Assembly (NCBI GenBank): GCA_049791675.1
Contig: JBARAD010000247.1
Coordinates: 27,396-91,395 of the forward strand
Direction: 5' to 3'
Origin: Chryseosolibacter sp049791675
Lineage (GTDB): Bacteria > Bacteroidota > Bacteroidia > Cytophagales > Cyclobacteriaceae
DNA length: 64,000 nucleotides
The position numbers were made by a program, and so were the translations under genes. Below are positions 43,221-52,342 of this stretch, one piece after another (positions within the stretch are counted from its first letter, which is position 1; each line of letters starts with the position of its first letter). A model generated the notes under the pieces. The model was not told where the DNA came from, searched no databases, and worked only from the letters and a program-made list of their open reading frames with translations.

Positions 43221-43407
43221 TACCTATCTCAGGTATAGCGGTCTTGGCCTGCAGCTCCTTGTTACGATTGCCGTTTGTGGCTGGCTGGGGTATAAAGCCG
43301 ACCAGTACTTTGGCAATAAATATCCTCTTTTAATGTTGTTGCTGGGTTTTCTGGGCTTTGCCGGGAGCATGTACCAGGTTTACAGATCCATTAACCGGCA
43401 GCCTTAG
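43168..43407 (+). CDS. AtpZ/AtpI-like membrane protein of the ATP synthase operon
   Basis: 79 residues. Basic N-terminus (MARKPGPSTPSRKPNRY), then two transmembrane helices: GLGLQLLVTIAVCGWLGY (about 25-43) and LLMLLLGFLGFAGSMYQVY (about 54-72). The charge pattern and AGSMYQVYRSI end match the AtpZ/AtpI family, which aids c-ring assembly and Mg uptake. The start overlaps bactofilin by 53 bp; there is no later ATG. It is directly followed (0 bp) by the next gene. Confidence 0.85.
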   Translation: MARKPGPSTPSRKPNRYNTYLRYSGLGLQLLVTIAVCGWLGYKADQYFGNKYPLLMLLLGFLGFAGSMYQVYRSINRQP

Positions 43408-43782
43408 TTGATTCCTTTTATCATTGTGATCGTGGCACTGGCTTTAGGGCTGCCGCCGCTGACCAGATACAGCGTCAGTCAGGGGTGGGTGCCAGAGGTC
43501 CCCTCTTTTCTTTTTGAGACTACATGGTTCATGGCGTTTGCTACCACGGTCATCTTTGTCTATTTATACAAGCCCAGACAGCCTTCCTTTTTTGTTCAGC
43601 TTTACCTGCTGTCAATGGCCGTAAAACTCGTTGCCTTTTTTGCTTACAACCTGATCATGGTACTTGATGACAGGGGCGGAGCGGTGGCCAATGTCCTGTA
43701 TTTTCTGTCCGTTTATTTCCTTTTTACTGCCGTTGAAATCGGATTCCTGTACAAGAGAATTTCGCGCTTGCCGGGGGCCTGA
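43408..43782 (+). CDS. Small membrane protein in ATP synthase operon
   Basis: 124 residues with TTG start immediately after the previous stop; an internal GTG is an alternative. About four transmembrane helices (IIVIVALALGLPPL; FMAFATTVIFVYLY; FVQLYLLSMAVKLVAFFAYNLIMV; VLYFLSVYFLFTAVEIGFLY). I do not recognise the family, but its place between AtpZ and AtpB is where AtpI-type assembly factors are expected. Role in ATP synthase assembly is inference. Confidence 0.75.
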   Translation: MIPFIIVIVALALGLPPLTRYSVSQGWVPEVPSFLFETTWFMAFATTVIFVYLYKPRQPSFFVQLYLLSMAVKLVAFFAYNLIMVLDDRGGAVANVLYFLSVYFLFTAVEIGFLYKRISRLPGA

Positions 43783-43831
43783 ACACGGGCCAAAAATTCT
43801 GTAAAAGATTTTTTTGTGGAGGTAGAATTAA

Positions 43832-43839
43832 TACCTTTG
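43832..43839 (+). promoter_or_regulatory. -7 element before atpB
   Basis: TACCTTTG matches TAnnTTTG, 34 bp before the atpB start. A TTG at 43814-43816 lies 15 bp upstream, shorter than usual. Could give an internal promoter for the F-type genes. Confidence 0.4.
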
Positions 43840-43873
43840 CGCTCGGATTTTAAAAACCTTGTAAAAAGCCGAA

Positions 43874-44899
43874 ATGACCGCCTTCTTGAATAGTCTCAGC
43901 CGCTTTTTTCTTGTTTTGCTCTTCATTTTTTCCGGGGTGATCACCTCAGCGGCTCAGGGTGAACATGAGCAGGAAAGTGGCGAGAAACTGAACGTAAGCG
44001 AATTGATCATCCACCACGTTCTGGATGACCATGTATGGCATTTCGCTGACGGCCTGGTGCTCAATCTGCCGATCATCGTCTACTCCGCGGAGAAAGGCCT
44101 CGATGTCTTCTCTTCCGCCAACTTTTATGATGAACACCATAACCTGGTTCCTTATAATGGATATAAGCTGGACCACAACCATATCTATCTTGCTGATTCC
44201 GGTAAGGAGGTTTTAGACCTGTCGATCACCAAGAACGTCGCGATGCTCTTCATCAATGCAACATTGATGTTGCTGGTATTCACCAGTGTAGCCAACGCCT
44301 ATAAAAGGAATAGGGGCCGGGCGCCAAGGGGATTGCAGTCATTTTTCGAACCCATTATCCTTTTCGTGCGAGATGAAATAGCGAAACCCAATATTGGTCA
44401 TCGCTACGAGCGGTTTTTCCCTTACCTGTTGACACTGTTCTTCTTTATCCTGTTCGGTAATCTGTTGGGCCTTTTACCGGGAGCCGCCAACCTGACAGGG
44501 AATATCGCCGTGACGATGGTACTTGCGATCATGACCTTTATTGTCACCAACGTGAGCGGAAATCGCGGTTATTGGTCGCACATCTTCTGGACACCCGGGC
44601 TACCATTTGTGATGCGCCTGATCATTTTACCGGTTGAAATTATCGGGATCTTTACCAAGCCGATATCCCTGATGGTTCGTCTTTTTGTGGCGATCACGGC
44701 GGGACATATTGTATTGCTTAGTCTGATTACGCTGACCTTCGTGTTTGCCAGTTATTGGGTAGGATTGGGTTCAACGTTGATTGTACTCTTTATCAGCCTG
44801 ATTGAAATACTGGTTGCAGCCATTCAGGCATATGTATTCACGCTCTTTTCAGCCCTGTACATTGGAATGGCGACGGCCGAGCATGAGGAGCATCATTAA
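43874..44899 (+). CDS. atpB: ATP synthase F0 subunit a
   Basis: 341 residues, about 70 longer than E. coli AtpB. A cleavable-signal-like start (FFLVLLFIFSGVITSAAQG) and a periplasmic region of about 90 residues with many His/Asp (HHVLDDHVWHFADG, EHHNLVPYNG) precede the usual helices. Conserved parts: FEPIILFVRDEIAKPNIG, FPYLLTLFFFILFGNLLGLLPG and SLMVRLFVAITAGHIVLL (about residue 270), containing the essential Arg of the proton channel. The extension is common in Bacteroidota. Followed by atpE after 33 bp. Confidence 0.97.
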   Translation: MTAFLNSLSRFFLVLLFIFSGVITSAAQGEHEQESGEKLNVSELIIHHVLDDHVWHFADGLVLNLPIIVYSAEKGLDVFSSANFYDEHHNLVPYNGYKLDHNHIYLADSGKEVLDLSITKNVAMLFINATLMLLVFTSVANAYKRNRGRAPRGLQSFFEPIILFVRDEIAKPNIGHRYERFFPYLLTLFFFILFGNLLGLLPGAANLTGNIAVTMVLAIMTFIVTNVSGNRGYWSHIFWTPGLPFVMRLIILPVEIIGIFTKPISLMVRLFVAITAGHIVLLSLITLTFVFASYWVGLGSTLIVLFISLIEILVAAIQAYVFTLFSALYIGMATAEHEEHH

Positions 44900-44932
44900 T
44901 TAGAATCTTGTTTAACTTAAATAAATAAATCT

Positions 44933-45181
44933 ATGTTGTTTGCACTTTTATTGGATATCAGCTACGCGATAATGGGTGCTGGTATCGGTGCCGGTCTTGC
45001 TGCAATTGGCGCGGGAATCGGTATCGGCCGCATTGGTGGTTCCGCCATGGAAGGTATGGCGCGTCAGCCGGAAGCTTCCGGTAAAATTCAGGGCGCGATG
45101 CTGATCATCGCCGCGCTGATCGAGGTAGCCGCGCTTTTCGCACTGGTTATCTGTCTGCTGATCTCTTTCAAAACAGCTTAA
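44933..45181 (+). CDS. atpE: ATP synthase F0 subunit c
   Basis: 82 residues, two helices with a polar loop (ARQPEA, 43-48). First helix GAGIGAGLAAIGAGIGIGRIG is glycine-rich; second helix has the proton-carrying Glu64 in AALIEVAALFA. No sodium-type ligand pattern is obvious, so proton use is likely. A hairpin follows between this gene and atpF. Confidence 0.97.
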   Translation: MLFALLLDISYAIMGAGIGAGLAAIGAGIGIGRIGGSAMEGMARQPEASGKIQGAMLIIAALIEVAALFALVICLLISFKTA

Positions 45182-45190
45182 GAAAGTAAT

Positions 45191-45230
45191 GAAAACTTGC
45201 GGCGGCAATGGGCCAAGGCAAGTTTTCTTT
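45191..45230 (+). promoter_or_regulatory. Stem-loop between atpE and atpF
   Basis: GAAAACTTGC (45191-45200) pairs perfectly with GCAAGTTTTC (45218-45227); loop 17 nt with an inner GGC/GCC. TTT follows. It may be a weak terminator or a 3' stabiliser giving more atpE transcript, as c subunit is needed in excess. Confidence 0.75.
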
Positions 45231-45284
45231 AGTTACAACAAGGATTTTTCCTAACAGATTCTAAAACTTTATACGATATAAACT

Positions 45285-45779
45285 ATGCAACTTCTAACCC
45301 CTGGTATAGGGCTTATCATCTGGCAGACCATCGTGTTTATACTGTTGTTCTTGCTACTTGCCAAGCTTGCCTGGAAACCGATTATCAATTCCCTGCAGGA
45401 TCGTGAGCGGTCAATACAGGACGCGCTTGACACAGCGGAAAAAGCAAGACATGAGATGTCTCAGCTCAAAGCTGATAACGAAAAACTGCTGCAGGAAGCG
45501 CGCGAAGAGCGCGACCGGATCCTTCGCGAAGCCCGGGAAATTTCTGTTAAGATGAGGGAAGAAGCGCAACATGAAGCCAAGAAGGCTTCCGACAAGATCG
45601 TTGAAGATGCCCGCGCTGCCATCAACGTGGAAAAACAGGCTGCCCTGAAAGAAGTTAAAGTTCAGGTTGCCATGTTCTCACTGGAGATTGCGGAGAAGTT
45701 AATGAAGAAGAACCTCTCCGGCGACAAGGCTCAGAAAGACCTGGTCGACGCATACGTGAAAGATTTAAAGGTTAACTAA
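45285..45779 (+). CDS. atpF: ATP synthase F0 subunit b
   Basis: 164 residues. One N-terminal membrane helix (GLIIWQTIVFILLFLLLAKLAW, about 8-28), then a long charged helix (about 35-150) that dimerises in the peripheral stalk. LQDRERSIQDALDTAEKAR fits the family. Follows the hairpin after atpE and is 3 bp before atpH. Confidence 0.95.
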   Translation: MQLLTPGIGLIIWQTIVFILLFLLLAKLAWKPIINSLQDRERSIQDALDTAEKARHEMSQLKADNEKLLQEAREERDRILREAREISVKMREEAQHEAKKASDKIVEDARAAINVEKQAALKEVKVQVAMFSLEIAEKLMKKNLSGDKAQKDLVDAYVKDLKVN

Positions 45780-45782
45780 AGT

Positions 45783-46343
45783 ATGGCAGATTCAAGGGCA
45801 GCATCCCGATACGTTAAATCCCTCCTCAGCCTGGCAGTTCAACAAAATGTACTGGAAGAGGTGCATCGCGACATGCTTTACTTTTCTGAAGTTGCTTCGA
45901 AAAGCCGGCCGCTCGTGCTGCTCCTGCAAAATCCCATTATCAAGCACCATATCAAACTGTCTGTCCTGAAGAAGATCTTTCAGGGCAGGGTGCATAGCCT
46001 GACGATGAGTTTTTTCGATATCATCGTGCGCAAGAACAGGGAAGCGATCCTGGTGACGATCGCACATGAATTTCACAACGCTTATAATGAGTATAAAGGT
46101 GTTGGGAAGGCGACTGTTACAACTGCGGTGCCATTAGACGACACGTTGCGAAAGGAATTCGAAAAGCTCGTAAAGCAATACAGCGACAAAAAGCATATAG
46201 AATTGGTGGAAAACGTCGACCCCGATCTGATCGGAGGTTTTGTTTTGAATGTCGGCGACCGTCAGGTTGACGCTTCCATCCAAAGCAAGCTCAAGACATT
46301 GAAAGTTAAGTTTAGTCAGAATCCTTATATTAAAGAACTATAA
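45783..46343 (+). CDS. atpH: ATP synthase F1 subunit delta
   Basis: 186 residues. N-terminal helical bundle (ASRYVKSLLSLAVQQNVLEEV) and a C-terminal domain with VENVDPDLIGGFVLNVGDRQVDASI, the OSCP/delta signature. Connects the F1 head to the b stalk. 12 bp before atpA. Confidence 0.95.
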   Translation: MADSRAASRYVKSLLSLAVQQNVLEEVHRDMLYFSEVASKSRPLVLLLQNPIIKHHIKLSVLKKIFQGRVHSLTMSFFDIIVRKNREAILVTIAHEFHNAYNEYKGVGKATVTTAVPLDDTLRKEFEKLVKQYSDKKHIELVENVDPDLIGGFVLNVGDRQVDASIQSKLKTLKVKFSQNPYIKEL

Positions 46344-46355
46344 TCTCCTATTCAG

Positions 46356-47930
<1,575 letters not shown>

Positions 47931-47977
47931 TGTGAATTGAACTTCTATACTATAAAAGGGTAACAGCGGAGTAACCA

Positions 47978-48865
47978 ATGCCAAGTTTAAAGGAAGTTAA
48001 AAACAGAATTACCTCGGTGGTCTCAACCCAGCAGATCACGAAAGCCATGAAAATGGTGGCTGCTGCCAAGTTGCGTAGATCGCAGGAGCGGATTCATCAG
48101 ATGCGCCCCTTTGCACAGAAGCTGAATGCGTTGCTGCAAAATCTTTCCGCCGCGCAGCTGGATGGAGACGGCGACAACTGGTACAGCGCTGTACGCGAGG
48201 AAAAGAAAGTTCTGATTATCGCAGTAAGCTCTGACCGCGGACTTTGCGGATCCTTTAACAGTAGCGTCTTCAAAGGCGTTAACCGCCTCATCGATGAAAA
48301 ATACTCCGCGGCGTTCGCCAAGGGTAACGTCACTGTCCTGACCATCGGAAAGAAATCCAGCGACTATTTTGGTAAACGCAAGTGTGCCATGGTGGGTGAT
48401 TTCTCATTGCTGTTCAGTTCTTTGTCGTTCGAAAATGTTTCCCGCGCGGCTGAGTTTGTGATGGAGGCATACAAGCATGGCAAATATGATAAGGTAATGC
48501 TTGTGTATAATGAGTTCAAGAACATTGCAACCCAGATCTTACGGGTTGAACAGTTTTTGCCTATTCTGCCTCCTCAGTCCACAAAGGATGCGTCCAAAAA
48601 CGTGGATTACATCTATCAGCCTTCCCAGGAAGAGATCATCACCAGTCTTATACCGCAGTCTCTGAAAGTTCAGCTCTATAAAGCCGTTCTTGATTCCAAC
48701 GCGGCGGAAAATGGTGCACGGATGACGGCGATGGATAAGGCAACAGAGAATACTGGCGAACTCCTTAAACAACTGCGGTTAACGTATAACCGTACGCGCC
48801 AGGCAGCTATCACCAAGGAAATTCTGGAAATTGTTGGCGGTGCGGAAGCGTTGAAATCCTCATAG
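47978..48865 (+). CDS. atpG: ATP synthase F1 subunit gamma
   Basis: 295 residues. N-terminal helix PSLKEVKNRITSVVSTQQITKAMKMVAAAKLR (in pieces) and C-terminal helix ENTGELLKQLRLTYNRTRQAAITKEILEIVGGAEAL (in pieces) are the two coiled-coil rotor helices; the middle carries SSDRGLCGSFNSSV. Last gene of the operon, closing with a hairpin at 48888. Confidence 0.97.
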   Translation: MPSLKEVKNRITSVVSTQQITKAMKMVAAAKLRRSQERIHQMRPFAQKLNALLQNLSAAQLDGDGDNWYSAVREEKKVLIIAVSSDRGLCGSFNSSVFKGVNRLIDEKYSAAFAKGNVTVLTIGKKSSDYFGKRKCAMVGDFSLLFSSLSFENVSRAAEFVMEAYKHGKYDKVMLVYNEFKNIATQILRVEQFLPILPPQSTKDASKNVDYIYQPSQEEIITSLIPQSLKVQLYKAVLDSNAAENGARMTAMDKATENTGELLKQLRLTYNRTRQAAITKEILEIVGGAEALKSS

Positions 48866-48887
48866 AAGATTAAAATATGATAACTTT

Positions 48888-48912
48888 AAAGTCTCCTGCG
48901 CGGAGACTTTTT
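48888..48912 (+). terminator. Terminator after atpG
   Basis: AAAGTCTCC (48888-48896), TGCGC loop, GGAGACTTT (48902-48910), TT. The ATG of the next gene is at 48918, so that gene must be expressed by read-through or from a start inside. Confidence 0.8.
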
Positions 48913-48917
48913 AGTTT

Positions 48918-49727
48918 ATGTATGTTTTGAGACAGTTTTATCAATACATCAATATTCTCAGCATCGACGTCGTTGCAGGCGCTGTGATCAGCGCGTTATT
49001 TTTCGCCAGGATCTTCGACGTCACCGTGTCTCCTTACGCCCTCGCGGCACTTGCTTTAACGGTCTGGATAATTTATACCATTGACCATCTGCGTGATGCC
49101 AGGGCCATTCGCAACACCGCATCTACCGACCGCCACCGATTCCACCAGCAATATTTCAAAGTCGTTGCATCTGTTCTTATCATCATCATTGCAATTGATT
49201 TTGCGCTGATCTGGTTTGTTCCGGAACGCGTCCTGATCATGGGTATGATGCTCTGGTCCATTGTACTTGCCTACCTGGCGACGCAACGGTACCTCAAATT
49301 TTTGAAGGAATTCTTCGTCGCCCTGTTGTATACCGCTGGCGTGCTCCTTCCTTCTTTGGCGCTGACTTTATTTGACTTTCAGCTCGTCCACTACATTCTC
49401 ATTGGAAAATTTTTCATTACCGCACTGATGAACCTGCTACTGTTTTCACTCTATGATTACAATGAGGACCGGGACCAACAACAGCATTCTTTTGTTACGT
49501 GGTTTGGACCGGCGTCCACCCGAATCGGAATTCTGTTGCTGGGGTTGCTGAACATTTTGTCCGGTATCGTTCTATGGTCTTTTGATCCGGCGGTTGCACT
49601 CATTTTCATCGCCATGAACCTGATGCTGCTTGCAATCCTGTTTTCTAAAAAACACCTGGCCGCAGACAATCGCTACCGGATCGTGGGTGATGCGGTCTTT
49701 TTTATCCCTCTCCTCTACCTTTTATGA
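48918..49727 (+). CDS. Polytopic membrane protein resembling UbiA-type prenyltransferases
   Basis: 269 residues with about eight transmembrane helices. Two acidic motifs face the same side: YTIDHLRDARA (Asp56 and Asp60) between early helices and YDYNEDRDQQQHS near residue 185. This two-motif plan resembles UbiA prenyltransferases, which bind prenyl diphosphate through Mg. The motifs are not the textbook NDxxDxxxD, so assignment is tentative. Its stop overlaps the following methyltransferase start by 4 bp (ATGA), suggesting a functional pair. A terminator hairpin lies just upstream. Confidence 0.7.
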   Translation: MYVLRQFYQYINILSIDVVAGAVISALFFARIFDVTVSPYALAALALTVWIIYTIDHLRDARAIRNTASTDRHRFHQQYFKVVASVLIIIIAIDFALIWFVPERVLIMGMMLWSIVLAYLATQRYLKFLKEFFVALLYTAGVLLPSLALTLFDFQLVHYILIGKFFITALMNLLLFSLYDYNEDRDQQQHSFVTWFGPASTRIGILLLGLLNILSGIVLWSFDPAVALIFIAMNLMLLAILFSKKHLAADNRYRIVGDAVFFIPLLYLL

Positions 49728-50356
49728 ACGGCGCATTGAACGGTTTCAATTGGCTTGCCCGCCATTACGATGCGCTCACAAAGCTTGTGTTTGGACAAGC
49801 CATTTATGACAGCCAGGTGGAATTTCTGGCGGAAGTGCCCCCTGGCAGTGTGATCCTTATCATTGGCGGCGGGACCGGCGGGATTCTGAGTGTTTTGGGG
49901 AAAATGAACCCGTCGGCAAGTATCCTCTACGTTGAGGCTTCCTCTGAGATGCTAAGACTGGCAGAGAGAAACGTTTCTCCGGAATATAGAACAAGGATTG
50001 AATTCGTTCACGGCACAGAAAGCTCTATTCCCGAGGGTATGGTATTCGATGTAATCATCACCAACTTTTTCCTCGACTTGTTTACTGACAGTGAGGTGCA
50101 GAGAATCTGTCAGGATCTTTCAACCAAACTGCGTCCTCAGGGACGCTGGCTTGCAAGTGATTTCGTTCGGGGCGGTAAATGGTGGCATGGCTTCATGCTA
50201 TGGACCATGTATCGGTTCTTTCGATTTACCTGCAGCATCAAGGCATCCAGGTTGCCTTCCTGGGAAGGTCACCTGAAGACCGGCATGGCGGAAAAGGTAA
50301 GCAGATCCTTTTGCCATGGGTTCATCAAAAGTGGACTATACGTGAAAGACGCCTGA
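49724..50356 (+). CDS. Class I SAM-dependent methyltransferase
   Basis: 210 residues. Glycine-rich motif I as ILIIGGGTGGILS (near residue 44), then acidic VEASSEM for motif II and DVIITNFFLDLF (near residue 109). Catalyses methyl transfer to a small substrate, unknown. Coupled to the UbiA-like gene by a 4-bp overlap; together they could make or modify a prenylated compound such as a quinone. The last 50 residues include two hydrophobic helices (WHGFMLWTMYRFFRF). Confidence 0.85.
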   Translation: MNGALNGFNWLARHYDALTKLVFGQAIYDSQVEFLAEVPPGSVILIIGGGTGGILSVLGKMNPSASILYVEASSEMLRLAERNVSPEYRTRIEFVHGTESSIPEGMVFDVIITNFFLDLFTDSEVQRICQDLSTKLRPQGRWLASDFVRGGKWWHGFMLWTMYRFFRFTCSIKASRLPSWEGHLKTGMAEKVSRSFCHGFIKSGLYVKDA

Positions 50357-50506
50357 AGTACTCCGCCCCCATGAACGGCTGCCGGTAAAATTTTTTAAGC
50401 TTCGACTGATTTTTCACGGCTTGTTTTATGAAAGTAAGAAATTATCTTGCAAAACGTAGACGGGTTTCCGAAACGCAGGTAAATCCGCGATAAAACTTCT
50501 TACAGC

Positions 50507-52342
50507 ATGCAGGATCCAATCAGGCCATTACAACCAGTGATCTTCGAGTATGCTGTTTTTTCTGATGGAGAGCAGGGGTTCAAATACGTGAGTGACGGAG
50601 CTTTCGATTTGATCGGGGTTCATGCTTCAGACCTCCGTAAGGACCCTTCGGCGCTATACACCAATATCTATCCGGAAGATCACCACTTGTTGCAACAATC
50701 CTTGAGGGTGTCTCAGGATGGTCCGTCAGCAAAGACCAAAAGCCTTCGGGTAAGAATCCGTTGCAAAAACGAAATGAGATGGGCGGAATTCTTTTATGCC
50801 GAAGAACTGACGGCGAATGGCCACACGGTCTTCAGGGGCGTCATTCAGGAAAAGATCACAAGCCATGATACGATACATCTTGAGGGACCAAGTCAGTATG
50901 AGAAGCTGCTGGAGAAACTCCCAATAGGCGTGGTAATCCACCATCAGGGGATTGTAGCGTTCGCGAACAGGCATGCCAACGTCATCATTGGCGCGCAAAG
51001 GCCAGGTCAGCTGTTGGGGTTGAATGCAATGAATTTTGTGCATCCGGATTTCGTGCCCGGAATCGCCGCACGTATCAAAAGAGTTTCGGACGGGGATTCA
51101 GTACCCATGGTAGAAGAAAAGTTCATTTGCCTCGATGGAAAGGTGATCGATGTGGAGACGATGGCTTTCCCTTTTTTCTATAAAGGCAAAGCTGCGATCC
51201 ATGTTATCTTTCGGGACATCACGGAAAAGAAGAAGGCCCAGGAGCAGGTCAGGAAGAGCGAAACCCTGTTTTCGCAACTCTTTCAAAATGTGCCCATGGC
51301 GGTTGTCATGCTGGATGAAAACGGAAAGGTATCAGAGATCAACCGGGGCTTCGAGCAGATGTTTGGCTATGCGAAACATGAATTGCGTGGAAAGAACCTC
51401 AATGACTTCATCGTTCCGGAAGATCTTCGCAGCGAGGGAATAGACTTAAACAACCTGATCGCTTCCAACAGGGTTGTAAGCGTTGAATCCATCAGGAAAC
51501 ACCGTTCCGGAAAACTCATCAATGTTATTTTATGCGGAGTGCCTGTCATGTTTGACAATGAAGCCATCGGCATTTACGGAGTGTATGTTGACATCTCGGA
51601 TCGAAAAAAAGTAGAAGAGGAACTGAAGATCCGCAACACGGAGCTTGATAATTTTGTCTATAAAGTTTCACACGATTTAAGGGCACCCTTGTCGTCCGTT
51701 CTTGGTTTGGTAAACCTCTCGAAGCTGCAGGGCAATACCGATAATCCATTGGAGTATATCAACATCATCGGAGAAAAGATTCAGGCCCTCGACCATTTCA
51801 TCGGTGATGTGCTAAGCCACTCCAAGAATCTGAAAATGGATGTGGATATTAGCCTGGTTGATTTGGCAAAAATTATTGAACAAACTTTCACCGACCTTGG
51901 TTATCTCGACGGGGCCAGGAAAACGAAGCGGAGTGTGAGGATCGAAGGAATAGAATTTTACAGCGACCCATGGCGGATATCTGAAATTTTCAGGAACCTG
52001 GTTTCCAATGCCATAAAGTATCGCAAGCCTGATTCAGATGATTCCGAGATCGTGATCAAAATAAATGTGGATCAGGTATGTGCCGACGTCAGTTTTGCTG
52101 ACAACGGCATTGGGATCAAAGACTCAAGCTTGAAAAGAATATTCGAAATGTTCTACAGGGCAACCGACCAGAGTGAAGGATCCGGCATCGGCTTATACAT
52201 TGTGAAGAATGCGGTTGAAAAACTCGGCGGTCAGATCAAGGTAGCCAGCAGTCCCGGGGAGGGCACCCGTTTCCACATTTTACTACCCAACAAAATAAAC
52301 AGCTCCCAAAGGAGTACGGCAATTTCAGCAGAGCGACAATGA
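50507..52342 (+). CDS. PAS-domain sensor histidine kinase
   Basis: 611 residues, no membrane helix. Three PAS-like segments: an unusual first (about 5-110), a second (about 130-240) with HHQGIVAFANRHANVIIGA, and a third (about 255-370) with LDENGKVSEINRGFEQMFGY. The HisKA H box has His389 in VSHDLRAPLSS; the HATPase has NLVSNAIKY, DNGIGIK and GSGIGLYIVK. Cytosolic sensor, signal unknown. No response regulator adjacent. The last base pairs overlap (ATGA) with the next gene. Confidence 0.93.
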   Translation: MQDPIRPLQPVIFEYAVFSDGEQGFKYVSDGAFDLIGVHASDLRKDPSALYTNIYPEDHHLLQQSLRVSQDGPSAKTKSLRVRIRCKNEMRWAEFFYAEELTANGHTVFRGVIQEKITSHDTIHLEGPSQYEKLLEKLPIGVVIHHQGIVAFANRHANVIIGAQRPGQLLGLNAMNFVHPDFVPGIAARIKRVSDGDSVPMVEEKFICLDGKVIDVETMAFPFFYKGKAAIHVIFRDITEKKKAQEQVRKSETLFSQLFQNVPMAVVMLDENGKVSEINRGFEQMFGYAKHELRGKNLNDFIVPEDLRSEGIDLNNLIASNRVVSVESIRKHRSGKLINVILCGVPVMFDNEAIGIYGVYVDISDRKKVEEELKIRNTELDNFVYKVSHDLRAPLSSVLGLVNLSKLQGNTDNPLEYINIIGEKIQALDHFIGDVLSHSKNLKMDVDISLVDLAKIIEQTFTDLGYLDGARKTKRSVRIEGIEFYSDPWRISEIFRNLVSNAIKYRKPDSDDSEIVIKINVDQVCADVSFADNGIGIKDSSLKRIFEMFYRATDQSEGSGIGLYIVKNAVEKLGGQIKVASSPGEGTRFHILLPNKINSSQRSTAISAERQ

